Source of the DNA: JALYUM01 sp036688685
GTDB lineage: Bacteria; Pseudomonadota; Gammaproteobacteria; Burkholderiales; Burkholderiaceae_D
Length of the DNA stretch: 64,000 bases
Direction of reading: 5' to 3'
Assembly: GCF_036688685.1 (NCBI RefSeq)
Contig: NZ_JAQQPS010000005.1
Coordinates: 62,001-126,000 of the forward strand
The stretch's first letter is position 1, and every line of letters starts with the position of its first letter. Shown here in pieces: positions 17,541 through 26,198 of this stretch. Both the position numbers and the translations under genes were made by a program. The notes beneath the pieces were generated by a model. The model had not been told where the DNA came from. It saw nothing but the letters and a program-made list of their open reading frames with translations, and did no database searches.

Positions 17541-19319
17541 ATGGGTGTGCGAGACAACTGGCCCCGCTGGCCGCGCAATTTCAGCTTGATGCTCGGCCTG
17601 GTGGCGCTGACGGTGTTCGCCTGTGCCGCGCTGTTCGAAGTCAACAGCAACACCAGCCCGCGTGACTATGCCGAGGGCGTACCGGGAAATTATGTGGTGC
17701 TGCGCAGCGCGCGCTGGCTCGACCTGGGCACCGAGTCGGCCGATGCACCCTCGCTCAGCCCCCTGCCCGCCGCCGTGATGGAGGCACGCGGCGTGAGCGT
17801 GGTGCTGCCGCACCATCTGCCCAAAGACCAGGCCCGCGCCAGCATCAGCTGGTACAGCATGTCACTGTCATTGCCTGCGGTGGTGCCCGGCACGCCGGCG
17901 GCGGGTGTCTGCGTGCCACGCTGGTCGTCCAGTGCATCGGTCTGGCTCGATGGCAAGCAACTGGTGGCCAGCGCCGCCGGCGTACACGGTATGCATGACT
18001 GGAGCCGGCCGCAATACATCGGCTTGCCACCCGAACTGGCGCTTGGCACGCACCGGCTCGACCTGCGCCTGCGCGCCATGCCGGCGCTCGCGCCCGGCCT
18101 GTCCGAAATCTGGTTCGGCGACGGTCCGCTGGTCCGGCGTGCCTGCGCCGCGCTGAGCGAAACGCGCGAACAGCGCATTCTGGGCTCGGGCTTCCTGATT
18201 GCGGTGATGGGCCTGGCGGGGCTGGCCGTGGCGCTGCTGCTGCGCGACGTCAGCGCCGCCTGCTTTGCCGCGATGGCGCTGCTGTGGGTGACCCAGCTGG
18301 CCGTTGCGCGCGGCGTCGGCGCCAGCTTGCCGGAACAAACCTGGACACTGCTCTTTTTCGCCACCCGCACCGCCTTCGCCGTCCCGATGCTCATGTTCTG
18401 CCTGCGTTTCAGCAAGAGCGCGCGCCCGCGCCTGGAGCGACTCATGCTGTTGGCATATGGCACGGCAATCGCCGTCCTGCTGCTGCTGCCGGCGCAATAC
18501 TGGTCGCGCTGGCTGACCAGCGTCGCCGTGTTCCTGCTGCTGAGTATGCCGTACTTTCTCATGCTGCTGGTACGCCATGCCTTGCGCCGGCCCTCGCTCT
18601 CGGCGGCGCTGCTGGTGGTGGCCATCGGCGTCATCTTGGTATCGAGCGTGCTGGACTTGCTGCGCTGGATGGGCATCGTCCCATTCAGCAATGCCTCGCT
18701 CTCGATCATGACCATGCCGCTGCTGTCGCTGGCATTCGGCGCCTTGCTGGTCGAGCGGCTGGTCGCGCTGACCCGCAGGGAAATGAATGCCGCCAAGGTG
18801 CTACGCATGACGGTGGCGCAGCAGGCCGCACAGATCGCCGCCAGCGTTGCTGCATCGAAGGCGCAGGAAGTGCGCGACCCGCTGAGCCATGCCGGCCGGT
18901 CCGACGACGACCCCGTTTCGACCCTGCTCGAATCGCTGCGCGGCAGCATTGCCCCGGTGCTGGCGGCGCAGGGTATCACGCTCGACTGGCAAGCCAGCGC
19001 GCTGCCGGCCGATTTCCTGCCGGGCGACGCGGCCCGCCTGCACCTGCTGCGCCTGCTACAGGAAACGTTCACGAATATCGTCAAGCATGCGCACGCCAGC
19101 GCAGTGCGTTTTCGCGCGCACGTCGACGCCGAGGCAATCTGGATCGATGTGGTCGACGACGGCTGCGGCATCCCCGCCGCGCCGCTCACCCGCAGCGGGC
19201 TGGGACTGGTCAGCATGCGCCAGCGCGCGGAACAGCTGGGTGCAACGCTGGACATTGCCGGCTGCGCGCCGGGAACGCGGGTCGGACTGCGTTTCGCGCG
19301 TCGCTTCGACGACATGTGA
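17541..19319 (+). CDS. membrane sensor kinase-like protein with NarX/DesK-type ATPase domain
   Basis: About 592 residues. A transmembrane helix at residues 13-32 and a periplasmic beta-rich domain to about residue 205 are followed by a bundle of about seven hydrophobic helices (LGSGFLIAVMGLAGLAVALL onward), an arrangement like 7TM sensor proteins. The C-terminal ATPase domain has an N-box (LQETFTNIVKHAHA), G1 (VVDDGCGIP) and G2 (SGLGLVSMRQRAEQLG), as in NarL-partner kinases. The usual phospho-acceptor histidine motif (ERxRIARELHD-like) before it is not visible; only DPLSHAGRSDDD stands there. No partner regulator is adjacent. ATG 17469 is an alternative start. Confidence 0.82.
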   Translation: MGVRDNWPRWPRNFSLMLGLVALTVFACAALFEVNSNTSPRDYAEGVPGNYVVLRSARWLDLGTESADAPSLSPLPAAVMEARGVSVVLPHHLPKDQARASISWYSMSLSLPAVVPGTPAAGVCVPRWSSSASVWLDGKQLVASAAGVHGMHDWSRPQYIGLPPELALGTHRLDLRLRAMPALAPGLSEIWFGDGPLVRRACAALSETREQRILGSGFLIAVMGLAGLAVALLLRDVSAACFAAMALLWVTQLAVARGVGASLPEQTWTLLFFATRTAFAVPMLMFCLRFSKSARPRLERLMLLAYGTAIAVLLLLPAQYWSRWLTSVAVFLLLSMPYFLMLLVRHALRRPSLSAALLVVAIGVILVSSVLDLLRWMGIVPFSNASLSIMTMPLLSLAFGALLVERLVALTRREMNAAKVLRMTVAQQAAQIAASVAASKAQEVRDPLSHAGRSDDDPVSTLLESLRGSIAPVLAAQGITLDWQASALPADFLPGDAARLHLLRLLQETFTNIVKHAHASAVRFRAHVDAEAIWIDVVDDGCGIPAAPLTRSGLGLVSMRQRAEQLGATLDIAGCAPGTRVGLRFARRFDDM

Positions 19320-19354
19320 CCGAACGCGCACGTCGAAGCGCAGCGCGGTTGTCG

Positions 19355-20740
19355 TTACATCCGAAAATGCAAGCTAAAACGGTTGATACCGTCTGAAGAT
19401 GCGGCCTGCGCGCTGCCGTCGTGCAGCGCCATGATGGTGCGCACGATGGCCAGCCCCAGCCCGCTCGACTGCGACGAATCGCGCCGGGCTGCATCGGCCC
19501 GATAAAAGCGGTCGAACAGGCGCGCCAGCTGGTGTGGCGCGATGGGCGGGCCGGCATTTTCCACGGCCAGGGTCACACCGTCAGCGTCCGCCCGGCTCGA
19601 CAACACGATGGTCGATGGCGCGTCGGCGTAGTGCACGGCATTGGCCAGCAGGTTGGCCATTGCGCGGCGCAGCAGCATCGGATCGGCCCATACCTGGCCG
19701 GCGCATGCAATCTCGATGCGCAGACCGCGCTCCTCGGCCAACCCCTCAAAATAGTCGGCCACGCGGGCAAATTCGGCAGCGATATCGAGCCGGGCCGGTT
19801 CGATCATCGTGTCAGCGTGGTCGGCGCGGGCCAGAAACAGCATGTTGGCGGTCATGCGCGAGAGCCGCTGCAGCTCTTCCTGGTTCGATACCAGGAGCGC
19901 GTGATAATAATCGGCGCTGCGTGCCTGGCCGAGCGCGACTTCGGTCTGGCCGAGCAGGGTGCCAATGGGCGTGCGCAGGTCGTGCGCCATATCCTCGGTG
20001 ACCTGGCTGAGCCTGGAAAAGCCGCCGGCCAGCCGTTCCAGCATGGCGTTCAACGCTGCGACCAGCGGCGCCAGTTCGCGTGGTGCGCGCGCGGCATCGA
20101 GGCGGGCGCCGAGGTTGTCGATGCCGATGCTGGCGGCGTGCGCGGCCAGCGCCCCCAGTGGCCGCATGCCGCGCCGCACCAGGATAAACGCCACTGCCGC
20201 GGCCAGCACGCTGCCGCCCAGCGCCATCCAGACGACCTGCTGGCGGTAATTGTCGAGAATGCGGGTGCGCTCGCCCATCAGGCGCCCGGCCGTGATGCGC
20301 AACTCACGCCCCGCCTGGCCCGTGCGCAGGTTCGCCGCCAGCGCGGAAAAGGGCGTGCCGTGCGCATCGATCGAGCGCTGGACCGCCGTCAGGCTGACGG
20401 CTACGTCGGATGCCACCGGCACCAGGTCCGGCACCGCAATGCCGCCCGGGTTGATGTCGATGAGCGGCTGCTCGCCGGGGAAGCGCAGCACCAGCAGCAC
20501 TTCCCGGTTGGCCATCATGTTTTCAAACAGGCGCGGCCTGTCGTGCAGCAGCTGCAGCGTGTTCTGGTCCTGCAGCAGCGCGCGGATCTGTTTGACCCGC
20601 GTCACCAGTGCGGCATCGTCGCGCAGCGTCAACTGGGTTTCCAGGCCGCGGTACAGCATCATGCCGGCCACGCCCAGCACCGTCATGCACAGCAGCGCGA
20701 ACAGGCACGCCAGGCGCGTGGTCAGCGACGACGGCTTCAA
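19355..20740 (-). CDS. heavy-metal-type sensor histidine kinase (CzcS/CusS-like)
   Basis: A 461-residue inner-membrane kinase: TM1 near the start (LACLFALLCMTVLGVAGMML), a periplasmic sensor loop of about 130 residues, TM2 (MALGGSVLAAAVAFILVRRG), HAMP, HisKA with phospho-acceptor His in EDMAHDLRTPIGTLLGQ, and HATPase (NLLANAVHYA, FYRADAARRDSSQSSGLGLA). Translation starts at TTG 20740, which overlaps the response regulator stop (TTGA). A longer frame to 20881 only overlaps the regulator gene and was rejected. It works with the RR upstream; the CzcE-like gene further upstream suggests copper, zinc or related metal sensing. Confidence 0.92.
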   Translation of the reverse strand: MKPSSLTTRLACLFALLCMTVLGVAGMMLYRGLETQLTLRDDAALVTRVKQIRALLQDQNTLQLLHDRPRLFENMMANREVLLVLRFPGEQPLIDINPGGIAVPDLVPVASDVAVSLTAVQRSIDAHGTPFSALAANLRTGQAGRELRITAGRLMGERTRILDNYRQQVVWMALGGSVLAAAVAFILVRRGMRPLGALAAHAASIGIDNLGARLDAARAPRELAPLVAALNAMLERLAGGFSRLSQVTEDMAHDLRTPIGTLLGQTEVALGQARSADYYHALLVSNQEELQRLSRMTANMLFLARADHADTMIEPARLDIAAEFARVADYFEGLAEERGLRIEIACAGQVWADPMLLRRAMANLLANAVHYADAPSTIVLSSRADADGVTLAVENAGPPIAPHQLARLFDRFYRADAARRDSSQSSGLGLAIVRTIMALHDGSAQAASSDGINRFSLHFRM

Positions 20741-21411
20741 TCTTCTACCTCGCAGCGGTAGCCGACCCCGCGCACCGTGTGGATCAGGCGCGCGCCCGGA
20801 AAGGGGTCGTCGATCTTCTGGCGCAGGCGGCGCACGGCCACGTCGACGACATTCGTGTCGCTGTCGAAATTCATGTCCCACACCATCGACGCGATCAGGG
20901 ACCGCGACAGCACTTCGCCCTGGTGCGTGACGAAATACTGCAGCAGCGTGAATTCCTTGTTGGTCAGCGTGATGCGGGTGGTTGCGCGTGTCACGCGCCG
21001 TTTCAGGACGTCGATGCGCAGGTCGCCCAGCGCCAGGTTCTGGTCCGCGCGCACCGGCCCGCGCCGCAGCAGCGTGCGCAGGCGCGCCAGCAGTTCGGCA
21101 AATGAGAATGGTTTGACCAGGTAATCGTCGGCGCCCAGATCCAGGCCCTTGAGCCGGTCTTCCAGCTCGCCACGCGCGGTGAGGAACAGCACCGGCACAT
21201 CGTCGTGCGCGCGCAGCTGTTGCAGCACCTGCCAGCCATCCAGGCCCGGCATCATGACGTCGAGCACGATGGCGTCGTACGACCGTTCCAGCGCCAGGTG
21301 CAGGCCGTCGGTGCCATTCCTGGCCACGTCGACGACATAGCCCGATTCGGCCAGCCCTTGCTGGAGGTAGTCGGCCGCCTTGGACTCGTCTTCGACAACC
21401 AGAATGCGCAT
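20737..21411 (-). CDS. OmpR-family heavy-metal response regulator (CusR/CzcR-like)
   Basis: A 224-residue regulator. The receiver domain has VVEDESKAADYLQQGL, the phospho-acceptor Asp in AIVLDVMMPG, and the Thr/Lys switch (FLTARG, DYLVKPF). The winged-helix output domain has LTNKEFTLLQYFVTHQGEVL, NVVDVAVRRLRQKID and HTVRGVGYRCE, typical of the CusR/CzcR/CopR group. Start 21411 is the second of two adjacent ATGs and has the better-spaced GGAGA. Coupled to the sensor kinase by a 4-base overlap. Confidence 0.94.
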   Translation of the reverse strand: MRILVVEDESKAADYLQQGLAESGYVVDVARNGTDGLHLALERSYDAIVLDVMMPGLDGWQVLQQLRAHDDVPVLFLTARGELEDRLKGLDLGADDYLVKPFSFAELLARLRTLLRRGPVRADQNLALGDLRIDVLKRRVTRATTRITLTNKEFTLLQYFVTHQGEVLSRSLIASMVWDMNFDSDTNVVDVAVRRLRQKIDDPFPGARLIHTVRGVGYRCEVED

Positions 21412-21525
21412 CATGCTCTCCACGGACGATTTCAATGCCACCTTACACTATTTACTGTGCAGGACTGTCGTGGCAAGGGCGTCTCCGGCCACCGTTGCGG
21501 TAACGAATCCGGCCGTGGCAGCGGT

Positions 21526-21837
21526 CTAGTTGAGCGGTCCCGGTTCAACATAAACCCGCACCATTTGCCCAGTGGCGGCGGCCGGCATAATCTTCGCCAG
21601 GTCGAACGTGACACCGATGCCGTCGAAGTACCAATTGATGCTGCCGTTGCCGCTGCGAATGGTGACGGTCTCGCCGTGAATGACATTCAGGTAGCGCGTT
21701 TGGCTGTCGATGACGATTGTGCGCTGCGTGAACTGCGCGCCGGCGGGGCTGCCGTACTGGTCGGCGGCAGTGAGCGCGAACGCGCCGTCGCTGGCGAGCA
21801 GGCCGGCCAGTAGAAGCGGGGCGAAGGTGGTTTGCAT
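21526..21837 (-). CDS. CzcE-like periplasmic heavy-metal protein
   Basis: A 103-residue exported protein (signal peptide MQTTFAPLLLAGLLASDGAFA). The mature part matches the CzcE family: ADQYGSPAGAQFTQRTIVID, RYLNVIHGETVTIRSGNG, INWYFDGIGVTFDLAKIMP. CzcE of Cupriavidus binds copper in the periplasm. Here the histidine count is low (one His), so metal binding may be weak or of another type. It lies 114 bases upstream of the CzcR/CzcS-like pair on the same strand and was probably recruited with it. AGGA precedes the ATG. Confidence 0.82.
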   Translation of the reverse strand: MQTTFAPLLLAGLLASDGAFALTAADQYGSPAGAQFTQRTIVIDSQTRYLNVIHGETVTIRSGNGSINWYFDGIGVTFDLAKIMPAAATGQMVRVYVEPGPLN

Positions 21838-22135
21838 GGTGGATTCCTCGGAAGTGAAGCGTTGGCTTCTGCCATCTGGAAGAAGCACTTCCACTCTAGC
21901 GAGCGGCTTGGTACGCCAGGATGACGGCCAGATGACAAAGCTGTCAGAAACGCAGCAGGCCCCGGGCGCAGTGGTGCTGGCAGCGGCGCCCGCAACTCGC
22001 GCCGCGCCGGCGAGGGTCCCGAAATTTTAATAAAATAGTATTAATAATATATATTATATGTATTAAATATATGATTTATTTGGTTTATTAATATGAATTA
22101 ATAGTGAATCCTGCAATAAAATTTCTTGATGCTGT
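21838..22135. other. intergenic region with an extremely AT-rich island
   Basis: No gene is apparent. The first half carries the czcE-like promoter region at ordinary base composition. From about 22021 to 22135 the sequence turns almost purely A/T (runs such as TAATAATATATATTATATG and TTATTAATATGAATTAATAG), in sharp contrast with the GC-rich surroundings. It ends at the stop codon of the MFS gene. Confidence 0.75.
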
Positions 22136-23479
22136 TCATGCGCGCGCGACGCTGGCTCCATGCGCTGGCGCTGGCATCGCCTTGCCCTTCAGTTCTGGCG
22201 GATCGCGCAGCGGAATCATCAGCGCCGCACTGAGTGCATACAGGCCGGCGAAGATCCAGATGATGCCAGCCAGGCCCAGGCTAGCGCTAAAGATGGCAAC
22301 GATGGCCGGACCCACCCAGGTCGACGCGCCGGCGCCCAGGCTCAGTACCGACACGGCGGCGGCGCGGTTCTTCGGCACCAGCAACGGCATCAGCGCCGAC
22401 AGGGGCACGAAGCCGCCCAGCGTCATGCCGTACAGCGCACCCATCGCGCAGGCCACCGCAAAATCGCCAGGGAACAGCTGCGGTACGTAGAAGAACAGCG
22501 GCGTCGAGATGGCGCTGCCGACGGCGCCCATCCAGATGACGGTATTGCGCAGGCCCAGGCGGTTGGCCAGGCGGCTCGAGATCAGGTTGCCGGCGATATT
22601 GCTGACAAAGATGACGGTCACCAGGCGCAGCCACTGCTCCAGTGTAAAACCGACGACGTCCATGAAAAAACCGGGCAGGATCACAAAAAAGCCGAACATC
22701 GACGCCGTGTTAATCGTGCGCACCACGGCGCCCAGGGAGGTTTTCGGTTCGGTCCACAAAATGGCAATGCTGCCGATGAGCGAGGTCAGCGGCTTTTCGC
22801 CAACCGGCGCCAGGCGCGTCGAACCGGCCGCATCGTGCACGCACAGCAGCGCCAGCAGGGCACCCACGATGACCAGCACTAGCGACAACCAGAAGGTGGC
22901 CAGCGCGCCGATCAGCGGTACCGTCACACTGGCAACCAGCGCGCCGAGCGTCGGCAGGCCGGCCGCATACGCGACCCAGAACCAGCCCATCGCGACACCC
23001 AGTTTGCGCGCCGGCGTGGCGGCCACGATCCAGACCAGGAAACCGTAAGCAAACAAGGGGTAACCGAAGCCGCGCAGCGCATAGCCGACGATCATCATCG
23101 GATAACTCAACTGGCCCACGCCCAGGCTCAGGAACAGGATTTCGAATACCACCCAGATGGCGGCGCCGAGCCACATCACGCGGCGCGGCCCCCAGATATT
23201 TGACAGCGCGCCAGCGCACCAGGAGCCGATCGCCACCGTCACGCCGTACACCGTAAACAGCACGGCAATATCACTTGCGGCGATGTTGTTCTGGCCGAGA
23301 TAGGGCGCCAGATAACCGAGTTCGACGCCGTCGCCGATCATGAAAATCAGGAGGCCGACGAAGCCCCAGAACAGGGGGCGCGGAATGCCGAGGCGGGCGC
23401 AGAGATGGTCCAGCGCAGAGGGCGCGGAAGGGGAAAGACGTGGTGACGCCAGGGGCGTGCTCAAGTTTTGGGATGTCAC
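22136..23479 (-). CDS. MFS transporter of the RbtT/DalT/CsbX (polyol permease) type
   Basis: About 447 residues with 12 predicted helices. The N-terminal signature LFWGFVGLLIFMIGDGVELG and GYLAPYLGQNNIA are typical of ribitol/arabitol permeases and CsbX. The GTG at 23479 is chosen as start because AGGTG lies a few bases before it and the longer frame to 23533 runs through hairpins of the leader. Sugar-alcohol uptake is the family expectation, but no polyol dehydrogenase gene is nearby. Confidence 0.85.
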   Translation of the reverse strand: MTSQNLSTPLASPRLSPSAPSALDHLCARLGIPRPLFWGFVGLLIFMIGDGVELGYLAPYLGQNNIAASDIAVLFTVYGVTVAIGSWCAGALSNIWGPRRVMWLGAAIWVVFEILFLSLGVGQLSYPMMIVGYALRGFGYPLFAYGFLVWIVAATPARKLGVAMGWFWVAYAAGLPTLGALVASVTVPLIGALATFWLSLVLVIVGALLALLCVHDAAGSTRLAPVGEKPLTSLIGSIAILWTEPKTSLGAVVRTINTASMFGFFVILPGFFMDVVGFTLEQWLRLVTVIFVSNIAGNLISSRLANRLGLRNTVIWMGAVGSAISTPLFFYVPQLFPGDFAVACAMGALYGMTLGGFVPLSALMPLLVPKNRAAAVSVLSLGAGASTWVGPAIVAIFSASLGLAGIIWIFAGLYALSAALMIPLRDPPELKGKAMPAPAHGASVARA

Positions 23480-23541
23480 ATTACACCTGCAAAAAAATCG
23501 TCGCGTTCGTGAACGCGGAGTTGGCGACCCCAACAGGGGTC
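23480..23541 (-). promoter_or_regulatory. hairpin-rich 5' leader with terminator-like element before the MFS gene
   Basis: On the minus strand, reading toward the MFS start: a hairpin GACCCC-TGTT-GGGGTC (23526-23541), then a second stem CGCGTT/AACGCG (23502-23517), then ACGA and seven Ts (23491-23497), then the AGGTG ribosome site and GTG. This is the layout of an intrinsic terminator placed between promoter and gene, as in attenuators or riboswitches. No known riboswitch family was recognised in the GC-rich stretch upstream (to about 23650). Confidence 0.5.
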
Positions 23542-23764
23542 AGAAGAACACGCAGGGTGCGTGCCGAGTGCAGCTCCGGTGGGAGGAGCCTGAGGCGAGG
23601 AGGCCTTGCGATGCCGCGGGAAACGGCAAGCGAACGCTCAGGATGAGGCAGTTCGCAGGCAGATCAGGATGCGATCTTTCTAAATGGTATCACAATCATG
23701 GAATTATATATTTGTGCAAATGTATTTTGCCGGCCTTTGCTTCAATCAATTAACCAAGGCTGCC

Positions 23765-24027
23765 ATGAACATTTTGACTTTTAGCGAGGCACGCGCCAGT
23801 TTGAAAACGGTGATGGACGATGTCTGCACCGATCACAGCCCCATAGTGATCACGCGGCAAAGCGGCGAAGCCGTCGTCATGCTGTCGCTGGCGGATTTCA
23901 ACAGCATCGAAGAAACGCTGTACCTGCTCGGCTCGCCGAAAAACGCCAGCCGCCTGATGGCATCGCTCGCGCCGTCGATACCGGTGGAGTTGACGTGGTG
24001 GCCTGCCGCTTCCACTATTCGGACTGA
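23765..24027 (+). pseudogene. YefM/Phd-family antitoxin, frameshifted, no YoeB toxin
   Basis: The first 65 codons encode a good YefM-type antitoxin: MNILTFSEARASLKTVMDDV, SPIVITRQSGEAVVMLSLAD and FNSIEETLYLLGSPKNASRL. After RLM (about 23959) the frame departs from the family. The +2 frame continues more plausibly with IARAVDTGGVDVV and stops at 24027, so a small indel is the likely cause. Staying in the original frame would run into the convergent carotenoid oxygenase gene. No YoeB/RelE toxin gene follows. Probably a decayed antitoxin. Confidence 0.65.
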
Positions 24028-24041
24028 CTTGTACGATACCG

Positions 24042-25526
24042 TCACGCCGCCAGGAAGTTGCCGTGAAAGCAAAGCGGCGCCGCATACGGCAGGCGTGCCT
24101 GCGCGACCAGCCCGTGCGCCAGGTGCGCGCCGTCGAAGGCGGCCAGCACGGTCTGTTGCGTGCGCAGGTCACAGGCGACACCCACCAGCCACTGGCCGCG
24201 CCCGGATGCTTTACGCACCGGGATGTGCTCCTCCACCATCCAGTCCGGGCCATAGTCGAAGCGGTCGACCTGTCCGTTCTCCACGTCGATGCTGGCGACA
24301 CCAGTCATGCCGAATTCCGTGGTGCTGGTGCGGGTGGTGACAAACAATTGACGGTAGCGGCGCGCGACATCGGCGGCGGCAACGCGCGGAAACTCGGTCC
24401 CGCGCAGCAGCACGTCGGTGCGGGCGGCGTCCTTGATCAAATCGAGTGTGACCAGTGTCGTGTCGGTGCTGGTCTCGTACGACAGCGCGCCGCGCATGGC
24501 GCCACCGAGCGCGCGCAGGGGACTGTCGTCCGGCGCGATGCAAGCGTCGAAGCGCACCGTGTCGCCGTCATCCCAGCCATTACCCAGGTGAAACACCATT
24601 CCTGCAGGCATCTCCACGATGCGGCGCAGCGTGAAATCGGCCCGGTCGATCACCAGCGCGCGCATCGGCCGGCTGCCGTTCCAGACATGGGTTTCCAGAT
24701 AGGGCGCGTGCGGCGCAGGGTGCATGTCGAAGGGCGGCACCAGGAACACCAGGAAGCGCGCCGTGACGACGAAATCGTGCACCATCGGCAGCTGGGGCAC
24801 GTCGAGCATGCCGAATTTGCCCAGGCTGCCGTCGGCTTCGATGCGCCACAATACCAGCTTGTTCGCCCCGGGAATCACGCCGAAATTCCACATGCGGCCG
24901 TCTGGCGTACTCTTCGGATGCGCGGAAAACGGCACGGCCGCGAGATCGTCGCGCCAGGCCTTGATCCCCCGGGTGGCCAGGCTGGCAGGGTCGAGCTCGG
25001 TTGCCGAGCCGGCTTCCCACAACGCGTACAGCTTGCCCGCATGGACCACGGCATTGGTGTTGGCGGTATTGACCGTGTCGTTGTTGCCCACCGGGCGGCG
25101 GCGGATGTCGGTGCCGAATGCCGGATACAAAAACTGGCCGGCGGCCGACTCTTCCACATATTTGTTGGTGCGCACAAAACCCGCCGCGTGGCGTACCCGG
25201 CCCGCCTCGATGCGCCACGCATGCACCATGCCGTCGCCATCGAACCAGTGCTGATAGCGCTCGGCGCCGCGGTCGAAGCGGGCCGGGCCGTTGCGATAAA
25301 ACGTGCCGCGCAGTTCCGCAGGCCAGCGACCGGACATGCTGGCCGTGCCGCTCAGGCTGTCATCGGCGCAGGTGCGCAGTGCCGCCAAACGGGGGTGAGA
25401 CGGCAGTTGCGCCAGCCAGGCGTCACGGGTCGCGTCGGCGCGCGCCCAGCCCGGTAATGCCAGCAGTGCGCCAGCCGCCGCCAGGTCGCGCAGCACCGCG
25501 CGCCGTTGTGAGGAATGCGCGCTCAT
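24042..25526 (-). CDS. carotenoid oxygenase (RPE65/CCO family), Tat-like export signal
   Basis: A 494-residue non-haem iron dioxygenase that cleaves a carbon double bond in carotenoids, stilbenes or lignin-type phenolics. The four iron-ligating histidines expected for the beta-propeller appear in SAHPKSTPDGR, MVHDFVV, VFHLGNGWDD and the C-terminal CFHGNFLAA; FYRNGPARFDRG is the N-terminal signature. The N-terminus SQRRAVLRDL followed by a hydrophobic stretch ending WARA resembles a twin-arginine signal, suggesting folded export. Its start overlaps the stop of the DUF2141 gene (ATGA), so they form an operon. Confidence 0.9.
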   Translation of the reverse strand: MSAHSSQRRAVLRDLAAAGALLALPGWARADATRDAWLAQLPSHPRLAALRTCADDSLSGTASMSGRWPAELRGTFYRNGPARFDRGAERYQHWFDGDGMVHAWRIEAGRVRHAAGFVRTNKYVEESAAGQFLYPAFGTDIRRRPVGNNDTVNTANTNAVVHAGKLYALWEAGSATELDPASLATRGIKAWRDDLAAVPFSAHPKSTPDGRMWNFGVIPGANKLVLWRIEADGSLGKFGMLDVPQLPMVHDFVVTARFLVFLVPPFDMHPAPHAPYLETHVWNGSRPMRALVIDRADFTLRRIVEMPAGMVFHLGNGWDDGDTVRFDACIAPDDSPLRALGGAMRGALSYETSTDTTLVTLDLIKDAARTDVLLRGTEFPRVAAADVARRYRQLFVTTRTSTTEFGMTGVASIDVENGQVDRFDYGPDWMVEEHIPVRKASGRGQWLVGVACDLRTQQTVLAAFDGAHLAHGLVAQARLPYAAPLCFHGNFLAA

Positions 25527-25939
25527 CGCAGGTTCACCGTGACCGTATTGCCTGCCGCAGCCAGGTGCGTGAGCGACTGCTGGAAGGTCGGCGGCCCGAA
25601 GCTGCCGGCCGCATCGTTGCTGAAGCCGTACGGCTCGATCGGCATGCCGACCGGGTTGCGGTCCAGCTTGCCGTTGCCGTTCTCATCCTGGAACAGGCTC
25701 AGCGCATAGTCGCCGGGCAGCATGCTGGCAAGGGTCAGTTGCACCTTGCCGGGTTGCGCATCCACCGTCGCCGTGCGCATGGGCAGGGTCAGAAAGTCCT
25801 CGCTGCGCTGAAACACGGCGACCAGTACCTTGCCTTTGGCGCTCTTCAGGCCGGCGACCTCGACGGTCAGATCGGCGGCCTGCGCGAGGCTGGCACTGGC
25901 CAGCACGGCAACGATTCCACATCGAAAAAAGGACTGCAT
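25523..25939 (-). CDS. exported DUF2141 protein
   Basis: A 138-residue protein with a signal peptide (MQSFFRCGIVAVLASASLAQ then AA) and a beta-sandwich DUF2141 domain: LTVEVAGLKSAKGKVLVAVF, MLPGDYALSLFQDENGNGKL and PVGMPIEPYGFSNDA. It is probably periplasmic. DUF2141 proteins often neighbour carotenoid or apocarotenoid genes, and here it is translationally coupled to a carotenoid oxygenase, so a shared role is likely; its activity is unknown. GGAA upstream supports ATG 25939. Confidence 0.88.
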   Translation of the reverse strand: MQSFFRCGIVAVLASASLAQAADLTVEVAGLKSAKGKVLVAVFQRSEDFLTLPMRTATVDAQPGKVQLTLASMLPGDYALSLFQDENGNGKLDRNPVGMPIEPYGFSNDAAGSFGPPTFQQSLTHLAAAGNTVTVNLR

Positions 25940-26198
25940 GGTGGTTCCTCCCTGAAGTGCATCGCGAAGGTGCGATGTCCTATCTTGCTGCACGCCGCGT
26001 GCGTCCATCGAGGTTTCGGACGAAGCGTCTTGGAGCGGGCGCGAAGTGCAGCAGCGCAGCGCGAAATGTTGCGCCCATGTGAAATGGGTGGAGAAGGCGT
26101 CAGATTGCCACCACACCCTAATAACTTCTGCAATATTTCCAATTTAAAACATACCGGCTCGGTTACATTGAAGCAATCTGTCCCCCAACGGAACCGCC

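Noticed and set aside
20741..20881. Longer start for the metal sensor kinase
   Set aside because: The extra residues only overlap the end of the response regulator gene and are Arg/Pro-rich; the TTG start overlapping the stop is a typical coupled start.
23542..23680. Possible TPP- or cobalamin-type riboswitch in the MFS leader
   Set aside because: Conserved cores of those classes are not present; only the terminator-like hairpins can be supported.
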